Shown in pieces: positions 44,504-56,976 of a stretch of 64,000 nt of DNA; the first letter of the stretch is position 1; each line of letters starts with the position of its first letter. The DNA is from Saccopteryx bilineata. Lineage: Eukaryota; Chordata; Mammalia; Chiroptera; Emballonuridae. A program made the translations under genes and the position numbers. The notes below the pieces were generated by a model. The model did not search any database. It saw only the letters and a program-made list of their open reading frames with translations, and had not been told where the DNA came from. Location: contig NC_089495.1 in assembly GCF_036850765.1 (NCBI RefSeq), positions 117,513,033 through 117,577,032 of the forward strand. The letters are read 5' to 3'.

Positions 44504-46096
44504 TATAATGAGTGTTCAAGATTCAGGGTGGCCGAGCCCAAGAACTGGCTTATCAGACTAGCCTGATTCAAGTCATTCTTTCCAGTGTGAGAAAAAGTTA
44601 AAACATATAATGCTATTGTTTAGAGGATCTTCTAAAAGATTCATGTAAAGAAGTAGCTGAGACTGGGGCTCGGTTTCTAAGTGGGCAGAAACACTTATGA
44701 TGATCATTGAAAAAAGGGAGAAACAAAACTATTTTGAGACATACCGCACCATTAACTACAAAGCCTTTCAGAGCAGACGAGGAAAGGAACTTCCCAACGG
44801 GAGAATGAGGCACTGAGAGTAAACACTTGAACATTATGTTGGGCACAATGCTGCCTTCACACAATGCTGAGGAACGTCTCAAGCCCTCAGCACCAGTGCC
44901 AAGTGTTCTGGCTGGCACAGTGGGCATCACAAGTGCGGGACTGGCCATGGCCAGGCAGAAACACAGATGGGCAAACAGACAGTAGTAATGACCAAGGGAA
45001 ACTGGATATGCCATGTCTAAATCAAACAGCGCCATGCACAGTGCTCTCCCCTGCTACTTTACTATTTTCTTTCTAGAAATAAGTACTGTGGTCAAATCAA
45101 AGATCCCCCAATTTAAATAACTATCTGCAATACCATGTAAACCCACACAGAAAGCTCCTCTGACATGGATTCAGAAATCAGTATATAAAGCCCTGAAAAT
45201 AACTACACTTTCAAAAAAGATTTACAAAGTTCATTCCTTCCAAAATGTCTCTTCTATGCTCTTGTGTCAAGGTTCTCCCTCACGAGTGCCAAGACGAAGG
45301 ACAACGGGGCCGCTCTGAGAGGTTCCTCCAAACGTTCACCAGTCTAGAAACTACTGCGGGTGGGACAGGTCTGGGGCAAACTAGATGTAGAACAGAGTTT
45401 CAAAAGAGTCACTAAAAAGCTAGTGTATAGCGGGTTTCTTGGCTTGTGTTAAGGTTAGGAATTGTGCATCTTAAAGGTTGGCCCTCAAACCCAGAAAACC
45501 CAACCCACAAAGCCTGTGCAAGGTATAGTTTCTCCAAGTCAAGAGTTAAAAATGATTTTAAAGTAACTAGCTGCTCTTGCTCAATTTTGTTAACTCGTAC
45601 TCAGCACGCACCACAGGACAATCACAGCACTGTGACCTCCAGCCTGATGTTTTCACAGAGCCCAAGGCCAGTGCAGAGGCCTGAAATGGGCCAGGCCCTG
45701 AGGATCAATCATTGCACTGATACCTCTGATGGTAAACCTGAACATTAAAATTTTTTTGCAAGGAAATCACAATCCAAAGAAATGGTATCTATCTGAGAGA
45801 AAAAAACATGAGGAAAATAATTCTGTCTTTTATGTTCTTGTGCACTGCTTGTCACTTGAGGTTACAGATAAAAACATGATATTCTCAAAGCCAGAGAAGT
45901 ATGCTTCTGTCAGAAATATTTATAAATGTGACTTGACATTAAAGTATGGAATTGGTTGCTTTAAATATTTCTATTTCTAATCTACTTGTCAAAATATATC
46001 ACTTAACATTTAAAGAAATTTTTTATACATTTCAAATCAGTCTTCAAGTAAGTGATATTTTTCTAACAATGACAAACTCATAAAGCTATCTCCAAA
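44504..46096. other. Unassigned sequence
   Basis: About 1.6 kb with no recognised repeat. A 140-residue minus frame (44613-45035) has no domain and no coding-like context. Confidence 0.45.
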
Positions 46097-46099
46097 ATG

Positions 46100-46262
46100 A
46101 TTGTTACACCACTGTCAGGACCACCACAACCGCCACCATCATTGTTGCCATCACAACCCCATCACCATTCACATCACCATCATCACTATCGCCATCAACA
46201 TCACTACCACCACCACTGGCATCACCAGAACTATCACTACCACCATCACCACCATCCACCAC
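46100..46262. repeat. Degenerate CAY trinucleotide repeat
   Basis: Interrupted (CAC/CAT)n tract with runs such as CATCACCATCATCACTATCG. It yields histidine-rich or threonine/isoleucine-rich open frames that are not genes. Confidence 0.85.
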
Positions 46263-47768
46263 CCCCTGGGATCCCCTCATAAAACTTTAAAGTCTTTCAA
46301 AAATGAGCTGAGGAGTCTTTTGTCTCTTATGTGCTCTGTGCAGAATACTGGTCAGTAATCTTCTCTTTGGATGCATAACCACTTCTCACTGAAAATAATG
46401 ATCCCAACAGTAGTCAGTCCAAATGTAACTTAAAATTACATTCTGAAATTATCATATAAAAAATTACTTTTACCCAAACTCAAATACATAGCTAATGAAA
46501 ACATTCATTATACAACATCAAAAGTATTACTGGGGAAAAAATTATTCCAAAAATATATTGGAGAGAAGTTAGCTTTTATAATTCTTCTAATAAAAACATT
46601 CTCTGGACTTGTCTGAATAATAATACTGTTTTTGCATAAATGTATTAAGATCTAAGCACAGATAATAAGAAAGCTGACAGAAAGATGGTAATAGTAAGAT
46701 AAAAAAAATTTATAGTCCAAAACAAAGGCTTGGTTTCAAATATTATGTTTTTATACATAAACACTGACATGGGTACACAACTGTAAATGCATACTTGGTG
46801 ATATTCCTTTATTCAATGGATTTTTTAAAAAATTACATATGGTAAACACAACATTCTAGGTCAATCTTTTTGTCTTTATCCTAAATTGTGTATATTGGAG
46901 CTTCTCTAGTTCTTTTTTTTTTTTAATCTAAATACGGAGATGAGTGGCTAACACGGGGTGGCTGCCGTCGCCCCACAATGCATGAGCTACAGGTGTAAGC
47001 ATCAGGACTGCAGATGCCTGCAGAGGCCTGGAAGCTATCATAAAATGTGAAGTGGGCCAGGCAGAGGCACACGCAATGCACCTGGGGCGATAAACGGCAC
47101 TTCTCACAGGCCGAGCATGGAAATTGGGGGGACTGTATTAAACTGGAGCTCCCCCCCTCTCCTACATAGGCCAATATTATTCCACTGACCAATTTCCTAA
47201 GAGAAAATGAAGTCACATTCTTATTTGATGAGAGTCCGGTTTTAAAAGTTGGCAATAAATTCATTTTTAATAAAAACCATTGTGCACTCCAAATAAAATA
47301 CACCTGTGTCCTAGATTCAACCCGTAGGCAGGCAGTTTCCAAACTCTGGGAGAGAATTCCACAGTTAATGGCCATTAGCCGTGGTTAATAAGTGCAGGGC
47401 CGGTTCCTGTGGCTGAGCCAAAAGTTACAAAGGAGACCACTAGGCTTCCCAACAGACTCCAATCCTGTCATTTCCAAAGGTCGGGCAGGATGTAGTCAGG
47501 ACCGTCCCTTGGCTAGTGTAGGTGCGCTCCTGGAGCGTGTGGGCAGATGTCTACGTGTGCTGACCCTGCTGTCCTCGGAAAATGGGTGAGTTTAGAAACT
47601 GAGGTTGTTTCTTGTCCTCTCTGTCTTCCCCCATGCCTGATCATGACTCTCTCTTTTGCCTTCCTGGAAAAATCTGTTACAAGTTCAGAGCAAATGCTGT
47701 CAGCTCACTAGGGATGGAACAAAAATAAACCCCTCACACTCCAGAGCAGACACACATCCCACTACACT
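46263..47768. other. Unassigned sequence
   Basis: No gene supported. A 150-residue minus frame (46923-47375) lacks a recognisable domain. Confidence 0.45.
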
Positions 47769-47776
47769 ATCCTACC

Positions 47777-48276
47777 CAGTGGTGGGATTCAGATGACTTA
47801 ACAACCAATTCCTGCCCTAATGACTGTTCTAAGTCTATAAAAAAAAAGATATATCAGAAAGTAGTTTATTATTTCATACATTTAGTACTTAAATAAGAAC
47901 AATAAAAGAGGTACACAAAACTAGATAATAAGAGTTTTAATATATTAATGAAAAAATATTCAATAATACCTGACAAAAAACAATAAAACTATTATTTAAG
48001 ATATTTCCATATTGCTTCTTGATTGGCGTCCTCACTTGTAATTTTTTTCATCTATGGACGAAATGAACATTACGGCGCTTAGAATACGCTGTTGCACAGA
48101 TGAACAGTAAAAAAGAATAAGGAATGTAAATCTGTGATTTCCACGTTGGGCGACTGCCCAGGTGCCCACCTTAGAGAGAACCCTGATTACAAGTGTCACT
48201 TTAACAACTGGTTCTCCAAACTCAACAAAAAATTAGGTATCGGTTCTGCCGAACCAGAGAGAACAGGCTGAATCCC
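47777..48276. mobile_element. Non-autonomous hAT-like element, about 500 bp
   Basis: Begins CAGTGGTGGGATTC and ends with the inverted GAATCCC at about 48270-48276. Inside, AACAACCAATTCCTGCCCTA on the left mirrors AACTGGTTCTCC on the right. ATCCTACC (47769-47776) and CCCCTACC (48277-48284) could be an aged 8-bp duplication, 6 of 8. The outermost right-end bases appear lost. Confidence 0.65.
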
Positions 48277-48284
48277 CCCTACCC

Positions 48285-48900
48285 CTTAAGTCACCCCCTG
48301 GCTATAAGTGCTAGTCAGGGATTGAAAAACTACCAGTTCACTCTTAAAAGTGAAAGGTCTTCTTTTGAAAAATAAAAATCAATCACATGCAGCAATTTTC
48401 CTTTTGGTCACATCCACGTGCTGCAAAGTGAACAGTCTGCAGCACCATTCAAAACTATGAGAAATGCCACTGTAGTTGGAAAAAAGCAGAGCAAATAAAA
48501 CTCTGCCATCCCAGTAAACAGACTTGGAGGGCTGAAGACATCAAGTGAGAGGATAAAACTCAAGGCTTTCTACCCATAATTTCTAATGGTTGGTTTTTGT
48601 TTTTTAGGATCTTCATAGGAGGAGAGTAAGTTGGCATGATTCTTCTTTCCTTTCACAGGCTTGTCTTACATCATTGATGATCTTCCCTTGGACGCCTTGA
48701 TCAGTTCTCACTACCCCTGCTGGCTCACAAAGGTCCACTTCTCTATGGGACATCTCTCCAGCACAGGGAGAGGCTCTTCATATTCGTACTGGAGTGTGGC
48801 CACGTCGACACATTCGTACCTTCCCATTCTCATTTCACAATGCATTCTCATAGAAGAGCATACCATGGTGGCTCTGCAGGGGTAGAGTAGCTTTGAATAG
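48285..48900. other. Unassigned sequence
   Basis: No repeat or gene recognised. Confidence 0.45.
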
Positions 48901-48904
48901 CTTT

Positions 48905-49132
48905 GAACAGTAGCACTGGAGTCAGAGAAAAATCAGGTTTAAATCTCAATTCCATTCGTTGCTAGCTGGGTGACTTGGGCTAATTACTCACATTTAGAAA
49001 TCTCCTTTTTTGTTTTTTCATATTGAGAATGAGGGTAACATGGCTTTTACCTCCCAGGATGGTGGAAAGAACTCAATAATATAACGCACTGACATGTGTC
49101 AGACATGGAGCCACTGTTCAGTAAATGATGAT
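48905..49132 (+). repeat. MIR SINE
   Basis: CAGTAGCACTGGAGTCAGAG, GCTAGCTGGGTGACTTGGGC, TGAGAATGAGGGTAACATGG and the tail GTTCAGTAAATGATG give a near full-length MIR. Confidence 0.82.
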
Positions 49133-49946
49133 ATATACCCTTAAGTTAATGTTGATGAATGTGAACTTCCCAGATCACTCTCAGGAAAGTCAATGGTGAT
49201 GGAATGGAGAGCAAGATAAACTTGCAAAGTCCAGTTTGTCTTTTCCTTATACTACCTTTATACTGAACATTATTCCATCCAATGGCTGTCAGATATTAGA
49301 CAGCCGTACGGAACTAGGATGGCAGTCGACACTAACCAAAGTACATAAAAATAGCATTTTATTTCCCTCTGAAGAGTATCCATTCTTCTTTCATACGTGG
49401 GAAGAATACAGCACAATTCCGTGGGCTATCTCCTTACATCCCCCGAAAAATCACATTCTTTTCAAATTACTTGACAAATAAACTGAATATCCCCTCCACG
49501 CCAAAACGTTTGTCCACACCAATCATAACCTCCTTGATGTTAAAGGAAATGAAATCTAAGCATAAACTGCAACCATGACCAGTCATTGAAAGCTTTAGAA
49601 CCATAAAAAAGGAATAACCATTCAATGTAAATCTCAACACTGAGCTCTCTCCTTGTTGGTAATTTAACAACTTCAAGTTTTAAGTCTGCCTCTAATATTA
49701 GGCAGATAAGCCTAAAAATCCATACACAATAACTATGCTTATAAAATGCCTTTAAAATAATAGTAATTCAATTTCTAAAGCAATTGAGCTATAAACATCT
49801 TTTTTGCATTAATTCGTAGTGCAATGCTGCCCTTTGGCGTCCACATACACGAACTGTTAAAAATTTTTTTGAGCTCAAGAGCTATCTTAACATGAACATT
49901 AACAAAATAATTATCTTATTTTGCATGCTATCTCAATGAGAGGCGC
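49133..49946. other. Unassigned sequence
   Basis: About 800 bp, AT-rich, nothing recognised. Confidence 0.5.
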
Positions 49947-50406
49947 TGCTATGATTTGAACTGTGCCTCCCTAAACTTTGTACATTGAACTCCTAATTCC
50001 CAGCACCTCAGAATGTGACCTTATTCAGGGTCATTGCAGATGTAACTATTTAAGATGAGGTCATGCTGGCATACAGTGGGCCCCTAATCCAATATGACTG
50101 TTCAGTTTATAAGAAGGGAAAATATAGGCACATAACATGCACATGGGAAGGTGGCCACGTAAAGACGAAAGCAGAGATCAGGGTGTTGCCTCTATTAGCC
50201 CAGCAACATTAAAGGTCGCCAGCAAACCCACCAGAAGCCAGGAGAGGGACTTGGAAAAGATTCTTCCCCACAGCCCTCAGAAAGAACCAACCCTGCCTAC
50301 ACCTTGATCTCAGCTGTCCAGCCTCTAGGACTGAGGCAGTGAATGGCTGCTGTTTAAGCTGTGCAGTTCATGGTACTTTGCTATGGCAGCCTAACAAATC
50401 AATACA
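49947..50406 (+). repeat. MaLR (MLT1-type) LTR
   Basis: TGCTATGATTTGAACTGTGC, GAATGTGACCTTATTCAGGG, GATGAGGTCATGCTGGCATA, AGCAAACCCACCAGAAGCCA and TTTGCTATGGCAGCCTAACA follow the MLT1 LTR order. Confidence 0.88.
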
Positions 50407-50442
50407 GGTTTGTATCTTTCATGGTCACAAAAATACAGAGTA

Positions 50443-50781
50443 GCCTGACCAGGCGGTGGTGCAGTGGATAGAGTGTCAGACTGGGATGAGGAAGGACCCA
50501 GGTTCGAGACCCCGAGGTCACCAGCTTGAGCGCGGGCTCATCTGGTTTGAGCAAAGCTCACCAGCTTGAGCCCAAGGTCATTGGCTCCAGCAAAGGGTTA
50601 CTTGGTCTGCTGAAGGCCCACAGTCAAGGCACATATGAGAAAGCAATCAATGAACAACTACGGTGTCGCAACGCACAACGAAAAACTGATGATTGATGCT
50701 TCTCATCTCTCTTCGTTCCTGTCTGTCTGTCCCTGTCTATCCCTCTCTCTGACTCTGTCTCTGTATATATATATATAAAAA
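50443..50781 (+). repeat. Bat SINE, second lineage (CCTGACC head, CACCAGCTTGAG repeats)
   Basis: The head CCTGACCAGGCGGTGGTGCA is followed by tandem CAGCTTGAGC / GGTCATTGGCTC units, then a (TC)n and TA-rich tail. It is flanked by a 14-bp duplication AAAAATACAGAGTA (50429-50442 and 50782-50795). Confidence 0.92.
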
Positions 50782-50795
50782 AAAAATACAGAGTA

Positions 50796-51197
50796 ACAGA
50801 AAAATTTTTTTCCACAGAACACATTCGAACTACCTGGGCTAAAAGATAAGAAGGAAGGTTCAAAACGTAACGGATTATGTCAAACCCAGTGTTAGCAGCC
50901 TCAGCTGCTAATTGTTTCATTTCTCCATTGACATCAATTAAGTTTAGAGGGTTTTAGAGACAAACGCTAAAGCCTAGGATATTCTATTAAGACATTATAG
51001 ACGTTGTGCAAACCTGAAAGGCAAATACATGTTTTTTATTCCTTTTTCATTTATGGGAGTGATCACTAATGCCACAAGGACAAATTCTTGACTGTATGAG
51101 AGTTGTTTGTACAGGTCCTGGATTAATCAGACTGTTATTTTCTTCTTTGTCTATTCCGCTTTGTTCAGTTAGCTTGTTGTTTTATATTGCATCTACA
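50796..51197. other. Unassigned sequence
   Basis: About 400 bp with nothing recognised. Confidence 0.5.
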
Positions 51198-51205
51198 GGA
51201 TAGAG

Positions 51206-51534
51206 CAGGGGTCCCCAAACTACGGCCCGTGGGCCGCATGTGGCCCTGAGGCCATTTATCCGGCCCCCGACGCACTTCCAGAAGGGGCACCTCTTTCATT
51301 GGTGGTCAGTGAGAGCAGCATAGTTCTCATTAAAATACTGGTCAGTTTGTTGATTTAAATTTACTTGTTCTTTATTTTAAATATTGTATTTGTTCCCGTT
51401 TTGTTTTTTTACTTTAAAATAAGATATGTGCAGTATGCATAGGGATTTGTTCATAGTTTTTTTTATAGTCCGGCCCTCCAACAGTCTGAGGGACAGTGAA
51501 CTGGCCCCCTGTGTAAAAAGTTTGGGGACCCGTG
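51206..51534. mobile_element. Non-autonomous hAT element, 329 bp
   Basis: Begins CAGGGGTCCCCAAACTACGG and ends AGTTTGGGGACCCGTG (inverted). The duplications GGATAGAG (51198-51205) and GAATAGAG (51535-51542) match at 7 of 8. Subterminal GGCCCGTGGGCCGC and a GGCCCTCCAACAG block are characteristic of this hAT family. No coding capacity. Confidence 0.93.
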
Positions 51535-51559
51535 GAATAGAGGATTATGAACAGTGCTG

Positions 51560-51915
51560 CCTTGACCCTGAACAGTTGGCTTAGAGCATCGGCCCAGCGT
51601 GTGGAAGTCCTGGGTTTGATTCCCAGTCAGGGCACACAGAGAAGCGACTATCTGCTCCTCCACCCCTCCCTCTCTCTCTTTTCTCTCTCTATTCCTCCCG
51701 CAGCCATGGCTCAGTTGAAGCAAGCTGGCCCCAGGCGCTGGCTCCATGGCCTCACCTCAGGCACTAAAATAGCTCTGTTACCAATCAATGGAACAACAGC
51801 CCCAGATGGGCAGGGCATCACCCCTTGGGGACTTACTGGGTGGATACTGGTTGGGGGACATGTGGGAGTCAGTCTCTCTGCCTCCCCTCTTCTCACTTAA
51901 GAAAAAAATTAAAAA
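51560..51915 (+). repeat. Bat tRNA-derived SINE (long VES form)
   Basis: Complete but diverged head and body. Flanked by GAACAGTGCTG (51549-51559) and GAACAGTGTTG (51916-51926), one mismatch. It inserted immediately next to the hAT. Confidence 0.88.
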
Positions 51916-51926
51916 GAACAGTGTTG

Positions 51927-53437
51927 TCTTTATGGGATACCTCCTTGACTTCTAAGACAGAAAGAGGGGGAGAGCTACTCATAACAACACTCTCAGAATA
52001 AGTGGTTTCTGGACAGGACCCTGGACGTAGTCGATCAGTAAGACTGGATAGTGTAACTTCGACTGTCAATCACTCTCAGCGAGATCCTATTGTCTCTGAG
52101 TACCAGTTTTGTCTTCCTTAAAATGAGGAATTATACTAAACAAGCGGTGGAAATGCCTCTTTTCACTCTTTGCTTTCAAAACTTGCAAAGGAACACTGTT
52201 TAACAAGCTGAGGAGACAAAGGTTTATTGCAAGGTTACTATGCCTGAGGTCCTAAAGATAAAATGCATCTTTGTTACCACATCAAAGAGCCTCTATAGTG
52301 GAAAACAACAAAAATATAAACTGATTCTACAAGTTATTAGGTGCTCTTACTGAATGTTTTGGTAAGGCAGGACACCAATGGGAAGCTTTGTTTTTGTCAT
52401 GTTTTCTGTAAAGACTGGGATTGTCAAGAACTGATTTTATACTGACTGATGAAAGCTTATTAAAAATTTGGCATGTTCTTATCCATGATAACTTTAAAAC
52501 TTCAAGGTTTAGGTGCTCTAGAACCATGAAACAGTTGAACTAGTCCTGGTAAAAAAAAACATTTATTTAGTCAGAAAAAAAGACTTCTAGAACCAGGACA
52601 TGCTAGTTAAATTATTAGTCCTGTACTATAAAGCGAAATGTGAAGAAAACCAGCCTTTTTATATTCAAAAATACTTTATAAAATGCAGTAAAATCCTCTT
52701 GTATTAAATTACAAGAAACTTGGGAATAATCAAGAAATATTATGGCTCCTTTCGTGTGAAGAACTTCTCAAAACAAATTAAATTTAGAAGATAAGGGGTG
52801 TTTGAAATTGGAGAATTGAAGACATGCGAGGGCAATATGGTGTGATATGCCAGGTCTTGAGAATTTATAATATGGGGCTGGGAAGGGGGAAAAACAATTT
52901 TCCCAGACAATGAAATGTGAATCCCAGAACCAAACACTTCGTAAAGGAGGAAGTGAACAGGCAAACTGTGTGGATGGGTGGGATTAAAGAATTCATCGAC
53001 AGTGCGGTGCCAGGGTTTTAAAACCCTTCAACATCCTCTCCTCGTTGGCAGGCTCACTTTGCTACCTAAATCTTTGCCTTCTTGAAGCCATTAAACGCAG
53101 CTAACCAAATCCCACTAAGCATGCGCCAGAAATATTTATTTTCACCTCATAAATAAAATATTCATAAGCAACTCTCTAGAACAGATTTTTAATCTGTTTG
53201 CATCCAAGTTCTTCCATCCATATGAAAATCTCAGCGTCAAAACATAAACATTCTTGGAAGCTGCGGCTTCCACCGGGCTGTAAAGGAGACTCCTGGGCCA
53301 GATCCGCCCTGCTGCTGTTCTCATACAGCCCAGGAGGCAAAAACACTTTCTTACATGTTTTTGATCGAAATCAAAACATGATCGAAATGATCGAAAAAAG
53401 AATCAAGAGAAGAACATTTTGTGTCAGGTGAAACCAA
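51927..53437. other. Unassigned sequence
   Basis: About 1.5 kb, AT-rich, nothing recognised. Confidence 0.5.
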
Positions 53438-53628
53438 TATGAAATTCAAATTCAGTGTTCATGAATCAAGTTTTATTAGCACACAGCCACGCCCATTTGT
53501 TTTCCTATTGTCTACAGGGGCTTTCATGCTACAAACAGCAGTTGGTTGGGTGCAACAGAGACTGTAGGACTCACAAAACCTGAACTATTTTCTCTCCGAC
53601 CCTTTTCAGTAAAAGCTTTCCAATCTCC
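53438..53628. repeat. Old mammalian DNA-transposon-like fragment
   Basis: AAGTTTTATTAGCACACAGC, CACGCCCATTTG, TATTGTCTACAGGGGCTTTC and CAACAGAGACTGTAGGACTC recall a common ancient mammalian hAT (MER1-group) repeat; the precise name is uncertain. Confidence 0.5.
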
Positions 53629-53694
53629 GACTGAAGTCATAGCTTCAGTTTCTTTGACATGAAGTCATCAACTTCCTTCATCTCACACACATTT

Positions 53695-53702
53695 TTTTTT
53701 TG

Positions 53703-53733
<31 letters not shown>

Positions 53734-54066
53734 GAGATAAGAAGCATCAATTCTTCATTGCAGCACATTAGTTGTTCATTGATTGCTTTCTCAGATGTGC
53801 CTTGACTGTGGTGGGGGTGGGGTTGGGGGGTCTCTAGCCAAGTCAGTGACCCATTGCTCAAGCCAGTGACCTCGGGCTCAAGTCAGCGACCATGGGGTCA
53901 TGTCTATGATCCCACACTCAAGCCAGCAACACCACACTTAAGCTGGTGAGCCTGTGCTCAAGTCATATGAGCCTGCACTCAAACTGGCAACCTTGGTATT
54001 TCAAACCTAGGTCCTCTGCATCCCAGCCCAATGCTCTATCCACTGCGCCACCGCCAACTGGTCAGG
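53695..54066 (-). repeat. Bat SINE, second lineage, antisense
   Basis: (GA)n start, tandem CTCAAGCCAGTGACC-type units and a reverse head ending CACCGCCAACTGGTCAGG. Flanked by a perfect 13-bp duplication CTCACACACATTT (53682-53694 and 54067-54079). Confidence 0.93.
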
Positions 54067-54079
54067 CTCACACACATTT

Positions 54080-54839
54080 CTTAAGATCACTGTTCTTAGA
54101 TCACCAGTGCATTTTGTTCCAAATCTATCAAGGTGAGGGACTTACCTCGTGAATGTGTCATGCATGGTGTTAATAATTAAAAAACTAAATAGTACACACC
54201 ACTGTCTTCCAGTGAGCACTATAAAGAGACTCCTGTGCATGCCAGTACTCCGCTCCTCTGTTCAGATCCACAACCCAGGCTAGGCATGCACTGGTCATCT
54301 GTACCCACCTGTCAGACCCAAGGAGCTGATTCTTGGCTCTCATTGAAATTTAACTGAATTAGCACAGCACCTGGAGCTTTTGTACTGGGTACACACAGCC
54401 CTGATTCCATCTGATACCAACATGCTTTTTTAGCCAAACTTTATTTGTTTGGTTGTAAGTGATGTTTCCACATTTAAAAATAGAGTTGACCCTTGAACAA
54501 CACGGGTCAACTGGAAAAACTTGTGCATAAGTGGGCCGCACATTTCAAATCTGTGTCGTTTAAGGGCCGGTTGTGTTTGCCTTTTTAAAGGGATCTTGGT
54601 TTACCAGTTGCTTTGCAAAGCATGGAAGGGAAACATTTCTATTTAGTAAAACTTGAAGTCTCTACCCATGAGGAAAAGTTCATTTCAAAGCAGCTCTGGA
54701 CTAGTTAAGAAATCACATCACTCTCCCTTTTCCAGAAGAACTGCCTGGAAGTCACTGAGAATCAGCCCCACAATTAATTCCTCTGTTTCCTCTGCCCCAT
54801 GCACTGCACTCATAGTGCATGGGGAAGGCAGCTGCTTTC
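54080..54839. other. Unassigned sequence
   Basis: 54483-54575 (GTTGACCCTTGAACAACACG) resembles an old interspersed repeat I cannot name. No gene seen. Confidence 0.4.
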
Positions 54840-55193
54840 TTTTTCTTCTCTCTCTCTCTCTCTCTTTAGGGGAGAAGAGGGGAAATAGAAGGACAGACTA
54901 CTGCATGCGCCCCAACTAGGATCCATCCAGCAACCTCATCTGGGGCTGATGCCCAAGTATCAAGCTACCTTTAGTGCCTGAGGCTGTCACACTCTGAGAG
55001 AGCTAACCTCAGCACTCAAGGCCATGTTCGAACCAATTGCACCACTGGCTGAAGGAGGGGTAGAGGGAGAGAAGGGGAAGACGGAGGGGAGAATAGTAGA
55101 TGGTCACTTCTCGTGTGTGCCCTGACTGGGGATCGAACCCAGACGTCTGCATGCCGGACCAACACTCTATCCATTGAGCAAACCGGCCAGGGC
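54840..55193 (-). repeat. Bat tRNA-derived SINE (VES form), antisense, diverged
   Basis: (TC)n start, body with GGATCCATCCAGCAACC, and a reverse head GGGGATCGAACCCAGACGTC ... AAACCGGCCAGGGC. Confidence 0.85.
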
Positions 55194-55756
55194 TCACATA
55201 TAATTTTTATATTACATTTTTTTGTTTCATATTTTCATTCTATTTTGTTTCATTTTTAGCCATACCATATTTCAGTCCTGCCAATAGAAACCTATAAAAG
55301 GTGAAATTTAGTGTGCACAGTCTTAAATCTGTAACCTATGGCTTTATTTCAAAATCATTAGGACATGAATAATAGCGTGAACAGTTTTTTCAAGTATGAT
55401 TTCTAATAAACAGAGCCAGAAATCTGCGTGTCCACGTGCTGCTTTGGAAGTCTGCTAAATCACATAACCTCTGGGCCAGGACTGGAGCTAAGTGGCAACT
55501 TGGTATACACCTTTCTATGCTTTTCTGAGAGATGACAGTCATCTTACATTAAAAAATAAGTCCAAAAAAAGGAACACTGAGGCTTACGGCCTCCACAGAT
55601 ATAAGTGATATGACGGGAACAAATACAAAACCATACGAAACTCAGGTGATAAACATGCTGTAAGATATGAACAGTAAAAATCCAAAGAATGTAAAACTTT
55701 AACATTAAAAGCAATTTCAGAACACAGGCAGAGCTGAGGAGTCAGTCCTAATGAGA
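55194..55756. other. Unassigned sequence
   Basis: About 560 bp, AT-rich, nothing recognised. Confidence 0.5.
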
Positions 55757-55972
55757 GTCTCCTCCCCTCCCACAGCCATTGTTGGGCCCCAGGCACTGCC
55801 GATGGCTCCATGGAGTCCTGCCTCCTCAGGTGCTAAAAATAAGCGCAGTTGCAAGAGGCCCCAAATGGACAGAGCATCAGCCCCCGAGGGGGTTGTCAGG
55901 TGAATCCCAGTCAGGGCACATGCAGGAGTCTGTCTTTTATCTCCCCTCCTCTCACTAAAGAAAAAAAAAAGA
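55757..55972 (+). repeat. Bat SINE (long VES form), 5'-truncated
   Basis: Only the body remains: CTCCCCTCCCACAGCCATTG, GATGGCTCCATGGAGTCC, GAATCCCAGTCAGGGCAC and an A-rich tail. Confidence 0.8.
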
Positions 55973-56976
55973 TTTTGTGAGATTTAAAAAATTATAGTTG
56001 GGGAATGAAACATTTGTTTAAATCTCAAAATCAAAAGCACCCTTTTTTTCAAAGCCATTAGGCAATCTATTTGATGGACACCCCCCTCAGTTCCCACAGA
56101 GTTGTCCCCACAGGTCTGGAGTTTCCAGAGAAGGAAGTGGGGACAAGCTCTATGGAGCAGGAGAGGCTGCGCCCAGCCAGGGTCTGGGGCTCTGAAACCT
56201 CCGCTAAAGAGTAATTCTCTTCCTCCAGAGAATTATTACCCTGTGCTCCTCTTTCCCGAACACCACCTGAGGCTGCTCCTACTTGCTACTATGACCATCT
56301 ATAGTATTTGGTAGAAAGTCAAAGCATCATGAACAGCTGCTGCACTGAAACTATAGAATGCTAAAGTGATAGCATTCTATTGTGGCCCACATGGCTGTCA
56401 ATCTGACAAAACTTTAAGACCCAACTAAATGATGATGGCTGAACTTCTTCTCTACCAAAGGTGGGCTGCACCTTGGGCACTGCCACCTGTTCCTGATTCA
56501 CAAATGATTCTTTCGGTGGGTTATGGCCTCCATCTTTCTTTCTGAGAGAAAACAAATGTAAGAACAAATCAAGAAGGGAAAATAAACCCATCTTTTGCAA
56601 ATTTAGCACAGAGGACATCTCTACAAATGGCCTTTCCAGGTACGAAGCAAAAAAAAAGGTTTTTCTCAGGACAGTACAGGCCATCCACATCCTGGAAGTC
56701 CTCCCACCTAAACTTAACCAGCCGGCCAAAAACAGTAAGAAACCAAAACATTCTACTCCAGTTCAAAAGCTAAACTTCTAGTTTCAATCTCCGTGGCTCT
56801 GGAGTGATATGCTACAAGCTAGTAGACAGTCAAGTCAGAACCATCACCCCACAGTGTAAGAGGCAGGCAAGGCCTCAAGGACCTTTCTCTTCTCCTGCAA
56901 CCTACAACAAGCACAGTTCTGAGCTGAACAGCCAGGAATACACAATCTGAGCATCTAAAGTCACGACTCCGTTGCA
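55973..56976. other. Unassigned sequence
   Basis: Includes a perfect 10-bp hairpin at 56353-56380 (ATAGAATGCT, 8-base loop, AGCATTCTAT). A 122-residue minus frame (56361-56729) has no domain. Confidence 0.45.

Noticed and set aside
44613..45035. 140-residue minus frame
   Set aside because: No recognisable domain and no supporting signals.
46097..46358. Histidine-rich and Thr/Ile-rich open frames
   Set aside because: They are translations of the CAY simple repeat with no start context or domain.
46923..47375. 150-residue minus frame
   Set aside because: No domain, no splice or start context, AT/GC-neutral background; likely chance.
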